A stretch of DNA of 64,000 nt from Deltaproteobacteria bacterium (GTDB taxonomy: Bacteria; Desulfobacterota; DSM-4660; Desulfatiglandales; HGW-15): contig JAFDEE010000019.1 of NCBI GenBank assembly GCA_019310525.1, positions 1 to 64,000 of the forward strand, given 5' to 3'. Positions 54,342 through 62,703 of the stretch are shown here, piece after piece. Under the pieces are notes generated by a model that was given only the letters and a program-made list of their open reading frames with translations, made no database searches and was not told where the DNA came from. How positions within the stretch are numbered: position 1 is the stretch's first letter; every line of letters starts with the position of its first letter. A program made the translations under genes and the position numbers.

Positions 54342-55277
54342 CTACTCGACCTTCGGCCTGGGCAACATCCCGGCTCTTTCCGCGATCTCCGGCACCTTGT
54401 GCTCCCATTCGATGGCCATGAGATGAACGCCTGCGATCCCTTCCATCTCCTTGAACTCCTCGATTTGTTCAATGGCGAACTTGATGCCCTCTTCGGCGAC
54501 TTTTCCCTTCCCGGCGCCTCGAAGTCTTTGAATGAGGGATTCGGGCACATCCATACCCGGGACGGATTTGGCCATATACTGGGCCATACCGACACTCTTC
54601 ATGGGCGTGATTCCTGCCAAGATATAACATTTCTCGTGGAGACCCATGTCCACGACGCGTTTCATGAATTCCCTGAATTTTTCCATGTTGTAGATACACT
54701 GGGTCTGAATGAAATCGGCCCCGGCGGCGATTTTCATGGCAAGGCGATGAACCCGGAATTCAAAGGGATCGGCGAAAGGATTGGAGGCCGCACCGATAAA
54801 GATTTTCGGTGGGACATCAATCTCCTCGTCGTTCATGAATTTCCCCTCATCACGCATTTTCTTGACCAGGGCGATCAATTGCATGGAGTCGATATCGTAA
54901 ACGTTTTTCGCCTGGGGATGGTTCCCGAAGGTCTGATGATCCCCGGAAAGGCACAGCATGTTTCTGATCCCCAGGGCATATGCCCCGAGAATATCGCTCT
55001 GCATCGCCAGCCGGTTTCTATCCCGGCAGACCATCTGAAAATTGGGTTCGACGCCTTCCTTTATAAGTAGGGCGGAGGCGGCCCAACTGGACATCCGGAC
55101 GACTGCGGTCTGATTGTCGGTAATGTTCACTGCATCGACCACACCCTTCAAGTGGGAAACCTTCTCTTTCAAGTGATCCACATTGGCGCCTTTCGGGGGC
55201 CCGCATTCCCCGGTGAAGGCGAAGTGTCCCGCTCTGAGCACTTTCTCGAGATTGCTTCCGGATTTAAGATCATTCAT
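54342..55277 (-). CDS. metF: Methylenetetrahydrofolate reductase MetF, copy 2
   Basis: A 311-residue copy closely similar to 43639-44571: TGECGPPKGANVDHLKE, VDAVNITDNQTAVVRMSS, CRDRNRLAMQSDILGAYALGIRNMLCLSGDHQTFG, FIGAASNPFADPFE, IQTQCIYNMEKFREFM. ATG 55277 overlaps the metV stop by 8 bases and has GGAGG upstream; the longer frame to 55397 has no support. It is the last gene of the upstream module hdrA-mvhD-metV-metF. Confidence 0.92.
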   Translation of the reverse strand: MNDLKSGSNLEKVLRAGHFAFTGECGPPKGANVDHLKEKVSHLKGVVDAVNITDNQTAVVRMSSWAASALLIKEGVEPNFQMVCRDRNRLAMQSDILGAYALGIRNMLCLSGDHQTFGNHPQAKNVYDIDSMQLIALVKKMRDEGKFMNDEEIDVPPKIFIGAASNPFADPFEFRVHRLAMKIAAGADFIQTQCIYNMEKFREFMKRVVDMGLHEKCYILAGITPMKSVGMAQYMAKSVPGMDVPESLIQRLRGAGKGKVAEEGIKFAIEQIEEFKEMEGIAGVHLMAIEWEHKVPEIAERAGMLPRPKVE

Positions 55278-55941
55278 ACACCAGTTCCTCCCTAACACTT
55301 CTGCGAGGGCCTCCGTCCCTGGCGGTGCGCCAGTCCTTAGCAGGCTTGATTTCCAGCAGATCACCCAAGCGGCCCTGCTCCATCTTTTTCCTGACAATCA
55401 TGTCCCAAATACAATCCACTTCCTTGGAGATCTCACACTTGCCCCCGGCGGAGCCCCCACAGGGCCCGTTGAGAAGGCTCTTGGAGCATCGGGCCACGGG
55501 GCACATTCCATCAAAGTAGTGAATCACGCAGTTCCCACAGCCTGCACATCTCTCCGCCCAGATCCCGTGCTGAACGGCTCCACCGAAAAACGTCGTATTG
55601 ACGGCCGGGAAGAATCGTTGTTCCGGGTATGCCTCCGAAAGAAACTGTGGGCCGACCCCGCATGCCATGGAAATTACGGCATCATACTCGCCGACCAGAT
55701 CCTTCAGTTGGGCCACATATTCCGGGTCGCATTGCCTTTCAATGGTTTTCTCTTCTACCTCCAGGGGCCGTCCTTCCCGTTTTCTGGCGATCCTTAGGAT
55801 AGAGGCAAGAATTCCGACCTCCTTGGCCCCCCCTACATTGCATACCGTTACGCATCCCTTGCAACCCACAATCAGTACCTTTTCAGACTCCTTAACCATA
55901 TCGAGGATTTCATTGATCGGTTTTCGATCGGCGACTATCAT
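55270..55941 (-). CDS. metV: MetV, copy 2
   Basis: A 223-residue MetV-family protein, start MIVADRKPINEILDMVK. It shares the N-terminal GCKGCVTVCNVGGAKEVG, DAVISMACGVGPQFL and the Cys cluster AERCAGCGNCVIHYFDGMCPVARCSKSLLNGPCGG with copy 1. It should form the MetVF core with the overlapping metF. It begins 11 bp after mvhD copy 2. Confidence 0.9.
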   Translation of the reverse strand: MIVADRKPINEILDMVKESEKVLIVGCKGCVTVCNVGGAKEVGILASILRIARKREGRPLEVEEKTIERQCDPEYVAQLKDLVGEYDAVISMACGVGPQFLSEAYPEQRFFPAVNTTFFGGAVQHGIWAERCAGCGNCVIHYFDGMCPVARCSKSLLNGPCGGSAGGKCEISKEVDCIWDMIVRKKMEQGRLGDLLEIKPAKDWRTARDGGPRRSVREELVYE

Positions 55942-55952
55942 TTCTCACCTCG

Positions 55953-56375
55953 TCATGCCGCAGCTTTTATTTTCAAAGGGCTGGGCCCAAGTTCCTTGAT
56001 TCGATTCACCATTTCGGTAGCGATTTCCGCAAACCTTGTCCCTTCACCTGCCGAGAGATTGAACATCTCGATCCGCTCGGGTTCGATGCCAATCTCCTCA
56101 AGTGTCTTTTTTACATACTGGACCCGCTTCTTGGCCTTTATGTTTCCGTTAATGAAGTGGCATTCACCTTCAAGACACCCGGCAACGTAAACGCCGTCTG
56201 CACCATCCTCAATAGCCTTGAGAAGATGGATAATGTCCACCCTTCCCGTACAGGGCACTTGGATGACCTTGACATTGCTTGGATAGGAAAGTCGCATGGA
56301 ACCTGCCAGGTCCGCAGCCGAGTAAGCTCAGTATTGGCAACAATAGGCCAGTATCTGGGGTTCGAATTCAGTCAT
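55953..56375 (-). CDS. mvhD: MvhD-like selenoprotein (Sec16), copy 2
   Basis: A predicted 140-residue protein starting MTEFEPQILAYCCQY(U)AYSAADLAGSMRLSYP. The in-frame TGA at 56328-56330 is at residue 16, the same place as in copy 1. Later Cys residues are in VAGCLEGECHFINGN. GGAGG lies upstream of the ATG. Without readthrough the frame begins at 56297 and loses the first metal site. It is separated from hdrA copy 2 by a 142-bp family B element that inserted at the hdrA stop codon. Confidence 0.9.
56298..56327 (-). promoter_or_regulatory. Candidate SECIS hairpin of mvhD copy 2
   Basis: The same 16-base hairpin as in copy 1 (GGACCT, GGC loop, AGG-T-TCC) lies 15-30 bases after the TGA, although the bases between TGA and hairpin differ. 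The hairpin also encodes the conserved residues DLAGS, so conservation alone does not prove an RNA role. Confidence 0.6.
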
Positions 56376-56506
56376 GTTTCCTCCCTGCTCGCTGTATCGT
56401 TGTTTCTGGAAGTGTGTCAAGCGATTCGACGAGTATTTTTTAGATTACTAAAACTTGTTGAAAAAATGAAACGTCTTTCATGCTGCAAACGACCCAAGGT
56501 TAGTCC

Positions 56507-56648
56507 GTGTCCATCCATAAATGGCCAATTTCCGCAATCTCCGCGTCAGGCTCAAATTTTAATCCTCAAAATACTTCAATGTATTCCTGCGGTTAAAATT
56601 TTCGCCTTCCTTGACCTTGCACAAATTTTCTCATTTATGGATGGACAC
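56507..56648 (-). mobile_element. Repeat family B copy inserted at the hdrA copy 2 stop
   Basis: A 142-bp element with ends GTGTCCATCCATAAAT and ATTTATGGATGGACAC. TAGTCC lies on both sides (56501-56506 and 56649-56654), the 6-bp target duplication. Removing the element and one duplicate restores hdrA ending GAC TAA in place of the present GAC TAG, where the G belongs to the element. It separates hdrA from mvhD in what was probably one operon. Confidence 0.92.
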
Positions 56649-59600
56649 TAGTCCGCTGCAACCTGGAAAAGGGCATCGGTCTTGGCGATAATCTGTTCAT
56701 CAGTAAAGTGCTGGAGGCTGATCGCCTTGCCGGGACATTCGGCTACGCAGGCACCGCAGCCCCTGCATTCCGCAGGATCAATGATTGCATATCCTTCCTC
56801 GCCGATTCTTGGAGCCCCATAAGGACATGTCCTTACGCAAGTCAAACACGCGGCGCAACGGTCGGAATTCACCGTCGCCACCACGCCCCCAACAAGGATT
56901 ACCTCCTTTGAAAGGATGGTCATGGTCCGAGCCACGGCGGCCTTGGCCTGGGTGATGGTTTCGTCAATAGGTTTTGGGTAATGGGCCAGTCCCGCCATGA
57001 AAAGCCCCTCAGAGGCAAAATCCACGGGCCTGAGCTTCATGTGGGCCTCAATGAGAAATCCCTCACCATTGATCGGTACTTTAAATAATTCAAATAATTC
57101 TTTGTTTTCATTTGGTAAAATAGCTGCGGCAAGAATCAGAAGGTCTGGAGACAGAGAAACAGGACGGCCCAGTACATGGTCTCTGACCCTGAGGGAAAGG
57201 GCCCCCTTTCCATCGCTCGTTACCTCCGGTAATGCCTCGAGATCGTACCTGATGAAAAGGACTCCGTTTTCTCTTGCCTTTCGATACAGGTCCTCCCTGA
57301 AGCCGTAAGAACGAAGATCCCTATAAAGGATGTAGACATTCATTTCGGGATTTATTTTCTTGAGCTCCAGGGCGCTCTCCAGGCTGTGGGTGCAACACAC
57401 CTTGCTGCAGTAAGGCCTTTCGGGAATCCTGGAACCGACGCATTGGATGAAGACCGCCGTCTTCGCCGCAGAGATCCGGCCGTCCCCCTTCATGATGGCT
57501 TCGTCAAGGTCCAGGTGTGTCAATACATTGGGGTGTTGGCCGTAAAGGTATTCAGCCGGTTTGTATTCTTTTCCACCTGTGGCCAGGATGGTTGAACCGT
57601 GTTCGATGATGGTGGTGGAACCCGAACCATTCCCGGAGATGAGGGTGGTGGTAAAATTACCGATGACGCCGGAGCTTTCCTTGACCTCCGTTTCCAGAAA
57701 GACCCGGATCCTGGGATGTTTTTCCACCTTTTGGATCAAGTCATTGAGGTATTTGGAGACTTCTTCGCCCCTCCAGGTCTTCCGGAGCCTTCTGGCAACC
57801 CCTCCAAGTTCGCCGGTCTTCTCAACCAGGTAGGCTTGGCAACCCTGTTCCGCCACGCCCAGGGCGGCTTCCATGCCGGCTACTCCTCCGCCCACGATTA
57901 ATGCAGCAGGTTTGACTTCAAGCGTTACCTGCTGGAGCGGTTCGATCAATGTCGCCTTGGCTACGGCCATACGGACCAGATCCTTGGCCTTCTGGGTGGC
58001 TTTTTCCGGTTCGTTCATGTGAACCCAGGTGTTTTGGTCCCTGATGTTGGCCATCTCAAAAAGGTACTTGTTCAATCCCGCGTCCCGGATCGTTTCCTGG
58101 AAAAGGGGCTCATGGGTGCGGGGCGAACAGGAGGCCACCACGACGCGGTTGATCCCTTTTTCCTTAATGACCTCTTTCATCTTGTCCTGGGTGTCCTGGG
58201 AGCAGGTGAAGAGGTTATCCTCCACGTGGACCACATTCGGCAGGGTTTTGGCGTATTCCCTCACAGCGGCTACGTCGGCGATACCTCCGATGTTGATGCC
58301 GCAATTACACACAAAGACCCCGACCCGGGGTTCCTGTCCGGAGACATCGAGTTCCGGGGGCAGCTCCTTTGTCCGGGTCAGGGAGCCCCTTGCCTCGGCA
58401 AGGTCTTGCGTTGCCGCAGCGGCGGAGGCGGATGCCTCCATCACCGATTGGGGAATGTCTTTGGGGGCCTGGAAAACACCGCAAACATAGATCCCTTCGC
58501 GGCTCGTGGCCACAGGCGTGAAACTTCCGGTCTCGGCATAATGGTGATGATTCAGGGTGATACCCAGACGTTCCGCCAGTTCACCTATCTCTTCGAGGGG
58601 AGAGAGCCCGACGGAGAGCACGACCATATCGAAGACTTCCTCTTGGGGTTCCCCGTCTTCCGTAGCATATTGAATCTTGAGGTTGCCGTCCTCGACCGGC
58701 GTGATGGAGTGGATTCTGGATCGGATGAAACGGACGCCGCTCTCCTGTTCGGCCCGGTTGTAGTATTTTTCGAAATCCTTCCCATAGGTCCTCATGTCCA
58801 TATAGAAGATGGCCGTATCCAGGGGACCGGGGCTGTGTTCCTTGGCGATCACCGCTTCCTTGATCGCGTACATACAACAGACAGCCGAGCAGTACCCGTG
58901 GTCACACCGATTGATATCCCGGGATCCCACGCACTGGAGCCACGCGATCTTTTGCGGTTCCTTGTGGTCCGAGGGTCTTACTAGGTGCCCCTCGAAAGGG
59001 CCCGATGCCGACAGGATCCGCTCGAATTCCAGGCTGGTGACCACATTGGGATGAGTTGCGTAGTTATAGGTCTCGTATTGTGTCGGATCGAAGGTCTTGA
59101 ATCCGGGTGCCAGTACGATGGCTCCCACCTCGACGGTGTGTTCCCTTGGTTGCATGGAATGATCGACGGCCCCGGCCAGACAGGCGGAAACACATTGGTA
59201 ACACTCGGAACAGATACCGCATTTCAGACAACGCAGGGCCTCGTTCCTTGCCTCTTCCTCGCTGAATCCGAGGGCCACTTCCTCGAAGTTGCCCTCCCTG
59301 TCTTTGACGGGCCTCACCCGCATGGGTGTTCTGGGGGAAAGGGCCTCTCCCTCAACATCGGGCTTCTCGTAGTTCCATTCGCGGGTCCTGCCTTCTGAAA
59401 GATCTTCACCGTTGAGGTAACGCCTGATGCTCTCTGCGGCCTCCTTTCCGCAGGCGACGGCTTCAACAACGGACTTGGGGCCATAGAGGGCGTCTCCCCC
59501 GGCAAAGACCCATTCGAGGGGGGTCTGCAGGGTCACGGGATCAGCATCCAATCCACCCCTGGGAGTCGTCCGGATGCCCTCCCTCTCGGCAAAGGAGAGG

Positions 59601-61093
59601 TCCGGGGCCTGTCCGATGGCAGTGATGACGGTTCCGGCCTCGAGGGTGATGAGGTCGGAATCATCATAGCGAGGATTAAATGCACCCTTTTCATCGAAGA
59701 CCGCCGTACACCGCTTGAATTCAACGGCTGCGACTCGTCCGTCCTTCTCAATGAAACGCTTGGGACCGAAGCTGTTTACGATTTTTACACCTTCCTCCAG
59801 GGCCTCTTCGATCTCGTAGTCCCAGGCAGGCATCTCTTCCCGCTTCTCCAGGCAAACCAGTGTAATATCCTCCGCACCCAGCCTTTTGGCCGAAAGGGCC
59901 ACGTCGATGGCAACGTTTCCACCACCGATCACGATGACTTTTTTGTTCAGCTGAATTTCCTGCTTGAGAGCCGTTTCCCTAAGAAATTCCACGCCCTCCA
60001 GGATTCCAGGAAGATCTTCACCCTCTACATTCAGTTTGCGGCTGAGATGAAGCCCGGTAGCCAAGAAGACAGCCTTGAATCCATCCTCCTTCAAGGTCTT
60101 CAGGGTGATATCTTCACCGAAACAGACTCCTGTTTTGATTTCCACCCCCAGGGACTCGATCACCTGGATTTCTGCAGCGATGATATCGCGGGGGAGGCGG
60201 TACTCAGGAATCCCTACGGCCATCATCCCTCCAGCCACCGGCAATTTTTCAAAAACCGTGACAGAAAACCCTTGCCGGGCCAAGGAATAGGCCGCGGTCA
60301 GCCCTGCTGGCCCCGCTCCGATAACGGCGATCTTTTCTTCTCTCGGCTCTTGAGCCTCGGGGATATAGCGGGTTTCCTCGGAAAGATCCAGATCCGCAAT
60401 GAAACGGTGGAGATACTGGATGGCGACGGGTTCATCTACATCGTTCCTGGTGCAGGCCCCTTCGCAGGGATGATGGCACACACGACCGCAGATCGCGGGG
60501 AACGGATGATCCTCCTTGAACAGTTCCAGTGCCTCCCGGTATTTCCCCTGGTTGATCAACGCGATATAACCCTGGATGCTGACATGGGCAGGGCAGGTGG
60601 CCTTACAAGGGGCCGTTCCCCTCTTTTCGATGGCATAGGCGCTGGGCATGGCCTGGGGATAGAGCTTGTAAGCCGCTTTTCGGGTCCGGAGTCCCTCATC
60701 AAAGAGATTCGGGACCTCGATGGGGCAGGCCTTGGCGCACTCATCACACGCCGTGCACTTGGCTATATCCACGAATCGCGGTCGTTCGAGGAGCTTGACC
60801 TTGAAGCGGCCGGGTTCGCCAGAAACCTCCAGCACCTCCGTCATGGTCCACAGGTCAATATTCAAATGTCTCCCGCATTCCACCAGCTTCGGGGATATGA
60901 TACACATGGAGCAGTCATTGGTGGGGAAGGTTTTGTCCAACTGGGCCATGACCCCACCGATAGCGGAATTTTTTTCCACCAGGTGAACGAGATATCCGGA
61001 ATCCGCCAAATCCAGTGAAGCCTGGATGCCGGCGATACCGGCGCCTATGACCATAACCGATCCAGTTGGTGTATCCTTTTTCATGGAATTCAT
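56648..61093 (-). CDS. hdrA: HdrA fused to a GltD/NfnB-like NAD(P)H module
   Basis: A 1481-residue flavoprotein. Residues ~1-150 are HdrA ([35 protein letters not shown] with Cys; ferredoxin CTACDECAKACP). A ~420-residue insert follows that matches glutamate-synthase small subunit/NfnB: CKATCPAHVSIQGYIALINQGKY, CGRVCHHPCEGACTRND, FAD site IAVIGAGPAGLTAAYSLA, NAD(P) site VIVIGGGNVAIDVALSAKRLGA and TAIGQAPDL. Then come CLKCGICSECYQC, HdrA-type segments ([19 protein letters not shown]), a second HdrA FAD site (LIVGGGVAGMEAALG) and two C-terminal ferredoxin motifs. It could link NAD(P)H directly to the HdrA flavin, MvhD and MetVF. ATG 61093 or 61084 are both possible starts. It leads the upstream module. 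Confidence 0.92.
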   Translation of the reverse strand: MNSMKKDTPTGSVMVIGAGIAGIQASLDLADSGYLVHLVEKNSAIGGVMAQLDKTFPTNDCSMCIISPKLVECGRHLNIDLWTMTEVLEVSGEPGRFKVKLLERPRFVDIAKCTACDECAKACPIEVPNLFDEGLRTRKAAYKLYPQAMPSAYAIEKRGTAPCKATCPAHVSIQGYIALINQGKYREALELFKEDHPFPAICGRVCHHPCEGACTRNDVDEPVAIQYLHRFIADLDLSEETRYIPEAQEPREEKIAVIGAGPAGLTAAYSLARQGFSVTVFEKLPVAGGMMAVGIPEYRLPRDIIAAEIQVIESLGVEIKTGVCFGEDITLKTLKEDGFKAVFLATGLHLSRKLNVEGEDLPGILEGVEFLRETALKQEIQLNKKVIVIGGGNVAIDVALSAKRLGAEDITLVCLEKREEMPAWDYEIEEALEEGVKIVNSFGPKRFIEKDGRVAAVEFKRCTAVFDEKGAFNPRYDDSDLITLEAGTVITAIGQAPDLSFAEREGIRTTPRGGLDADPVTLQTPLEWVFAGGDALYGPKSVVEAVACGKEAAESIRRYLNGEDLSEGRTREWNYEKPDVEGEALSPRTPMRVRPVKDREGNFEEVALGFSEEEARNEALRCLKCGICSECYQCVSACLAGAVDHSMQPREHTVEVGAIVLAPGFKTFDPTQYETYNYATHPNVVTSLEFERILSASGPFEGHLVRPSDHKEPQKIAWLQCVGSRDINRCDHGYCSAVCCMYAIKEAVIAKEHSPGPLDTAIFYMDMRTYGKDFEKYYNRAEQESGVRFIRSRIHSITPVEDGNLKIQYATEDGEPQEEVFDMVVLSVGLSPLEEIGELAERLGITLNHHHYAETGSFTPVATSREGIYVCGVFQAPKDIPQSVMEASASAAAATQDLAEARGSLTRTKELPPELDVSGQEPRVGVFVCNCGINIGGIADVAAVREYAKTLPNVVHVEDNLFTCSQDTQDKMKEVIKEKGINRVVVASCSPRTHEPLFQETIRDAGLNKYLFEMANIRDQNTWVHMNEPEKATQKAKDLVRMAVAKATLIEPLQQVTLEVKPAALIVGGGVAGMEAALGVAEQGCQAYLVEKTGELGGVARRLRKTWRGEEVSKYLNDLIQKVEKHPRIRVFLETEVKESSGVIGNFTTTLISGNGSGSTTIIEHGSTILATGGKEYKPAEYLYGQHPNVLTHLDLDEAIMKGDGRISAAKTAVFIQCVGSRIPERPYCSKVCCTHSLESALELKKINPEMNVYILYRDLRSYGFREDLYRKARENGVLFIRYDLEALPEVTSDGKGALSLRVRDHVLGRPVSLSPDLLILAAAILPNENKELFELFKVPINGEGFLIEAHMKLRPVDFASEGLFMAGLAHYPKPIDETITQAKAAVARTMTILSKEVILVGGVVATVNSDRCAACLTCVRTCPYGAPRIGEEGYAIIDPAECRGCGACVAECPGKAISLQHFTDEQIIAKTDALFQVAAD

Positions 61094-61538
61094 CGTCTCC
61101 TTACGGTTTCATTCCAAACAACTTGATTTTTTTGTGGATTTTTATCGATGAAACTCGTCTTACAGGCGTCGGTCCGAGGCAGGGCCGTAGTCCTATCCAT
61201 AACATTTTCGATTCTACTGCTTTCCGGTTCGGGACCATATTAGGGTAGGGGAGTTGTCCCTCGGGAATAATACCTACCGGAAAAATATGAGAAACAGAAC
61301 ATGCCATATTCAAATCAGGGGTGTCAAGGGAAATAAAGGTCTGACGAACAAGGAGCATTTTCCAGCGGATGGAATCCCCCCTTTAACCGGAAAAGCCGAT
61401 CATTTCCGCTAAGTTTTTCGTGAAGACGAAAGAAAAAGGGACGATTCTTTTTCCCCAAAAGCAGCAGGGGAGATATATGTCCCGGCTTTTTATAACGGAA
61501 TGTGTTAAGATTAACCCGATTTATAACGATCCTAGGGA
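61094..61538. other. Intergenic stretch between hdrA copy 2 and the family B repeat
   Basis: About 445 bp with no supported gene. It must contain the promoter of the ~19-kb minus-strand block, but I see no clear -35/-10 pair. On the minus strand an AT-rich patch lies about 40-60 bases before the hdrA start. Confidence 0.4.
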
Positions 61539-61722
61539 GTGCCCATCCATAAATAGGCAATTTTGTTCAAGGTCAAGGAAGGCGAAGATTTTAACCGCAG
61601 GAATACATTAAAGTATTTCGAGGATTAAAATCTGAGCCTGACGCAGCCTGTCCGCCGCTGTCTGGCGGGCTTGTCACGCCGTAGCCATAGCGAAGGCGGA
61701 AGATTGGGGAAAAGGGCCATTT
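61539..61722 (+). repeat. Family B copy lacking its right end
   Basis: It starts with GTGCCCATCCATAAAT and keeps the whole interior plus an extra ~35-bp insert (61641-61680), but stops at GGCCATTTATT; the expected TGGATGGGCAC end is absent. The ParB-like reading frame begins at that same junction, so one deletion probably removed both the repeat end and the gene's start. Confidence 0.8.
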
Positions 61723-61788
61723 ATTATCCAATCATCGCCAAGATCGATCGAACTCGAAAAGGTTGAACGGGAATCCGGACCCTATTGT

Positions 61789-62703
61789 ATGAGCTTTGAG
61801 CCGGATCTACATTCACTCTTACAATCGGTGAAGATGGTGGGCGTTTTGAATCCTCCGATCCTGCTGTCCAACGAGAGGGATCGTTATGATGTCGTGACCG
61901 GCTTCAGGAGACTCGAGGTCTTAAGGGAACTCAAACAAAAAAGGGCGCTTTGCGTGGTCCTACCTGATGGGGCCCGTTTTTCCCCACTTGATTGCTTCCG
62001 CATGGCGCTCTTTGAGAATCTGACGGTTAGGCGTTTCAACGAAGTTGAAAGATCCATGATACTAACAAGACTCCTATCCTGGGTGCCCCGGGATGAAGTC
62101 GTGTCTGGCTATATGCCTTTGCTGGGGCTTTCACCCCGTGAATCACTATTGGATTTTTATTTGTCGTTGGAGAGCTTTGAAAGGCCCATCCTGGTCCTCC
62201 TTTCTAAGGGTCTCCTTTCGATCCAAACGGCTCGCCAACTCTTTCGCTTCAATGAAAAAGATCGTTTAGCGGCGGCCAAGTGGATATCAAATTTAAAGTT
62301 AAACACGAATCAACAGGTCAAATTTATTGAATACATTGAAGATATTTCCATTAAACATCATATTTCTATATATGAGATTCTCGACAGGGAGCCTTTTGCA
62401 GGGCTGTTACAGGATGGTGCCCTGAAGAACATCCCTCAGCAGGCAAAAAGAGTCATGAGGCTTTTACGGGAAATGCGTTTTCCAAGGCTGTCACGGATTG
62501 AACGGTCTTTCAAGAAGAAACTTTCCCGGATCCCTCTACCCGAAGGTGTCAAGATAACGCCCCCATCCCATTTTGAAGCCAATGAATACAAGTTGGAAAT
62601 AGGGTTTGAGGACCTGCAAACGTTGAAGCGAAAGATCAAGGAATTTCTCGCCAACGAGGAGACCCTGGAGGACATGGAAAGGGAGTTAAGGGAGGATCCA
62701 TGA
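61789..62703 (+). CDS. ParB-like protein, probably 5'-truncated
   Basis: A 304-residue protein with a ParB/Spo0J N-terminal domain: LLQSVKMVGVLNPPILL, YDVVTGFRRLEVLRELK (the GxRR box) and ALFENLTVRRFNEVERSMILTRLL. Upstream of the first ATG the same frame stays open and reads SIELEKVERESGPYC, which looks like ParB's first strand, but has no ATG, GTG or TTG before it runs into the family B repeat. So the native start seems lost, or translation starts at ATG 61789 on a shortened protein. It overlaps the radical SAM gene by 4 bases (ATGA). The pair suggests a DNA-related role other than plasmid partition, as there is no ParA. Confidence 0.75.
   Translation: MSFEPDLHSLLQSVKMVGVLNPPILLSNERDRYDVVTGFRRLEVLRELKQKRALCVVLPDGARFSPLDCFRMALFENLTVRRFNEVERSMILTRLLSWVPRDEVVSGYMPLLGLSPRESLLDFYLSLESFERPILVLLSKGLLSIQTARQLFRFNEKDRLAAAKWISNLKLNTNQQVKFIEYIEDISIKHHISIYEILDREPFAGLLQDGALKNIPQQAKRVMRLLREMRFPRLSRIERSFKKKLSRIPLPEGVKITPPSHFEANEYKLEIGFEDLQTLKRKIKEFLANEETLEDMERELREDP

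Noticed and set aside
60047-61018. 323-codon plus-strand open frame
   Set aside because: It is antisense to hdrA copy 2 and encodes nothing recognisable.
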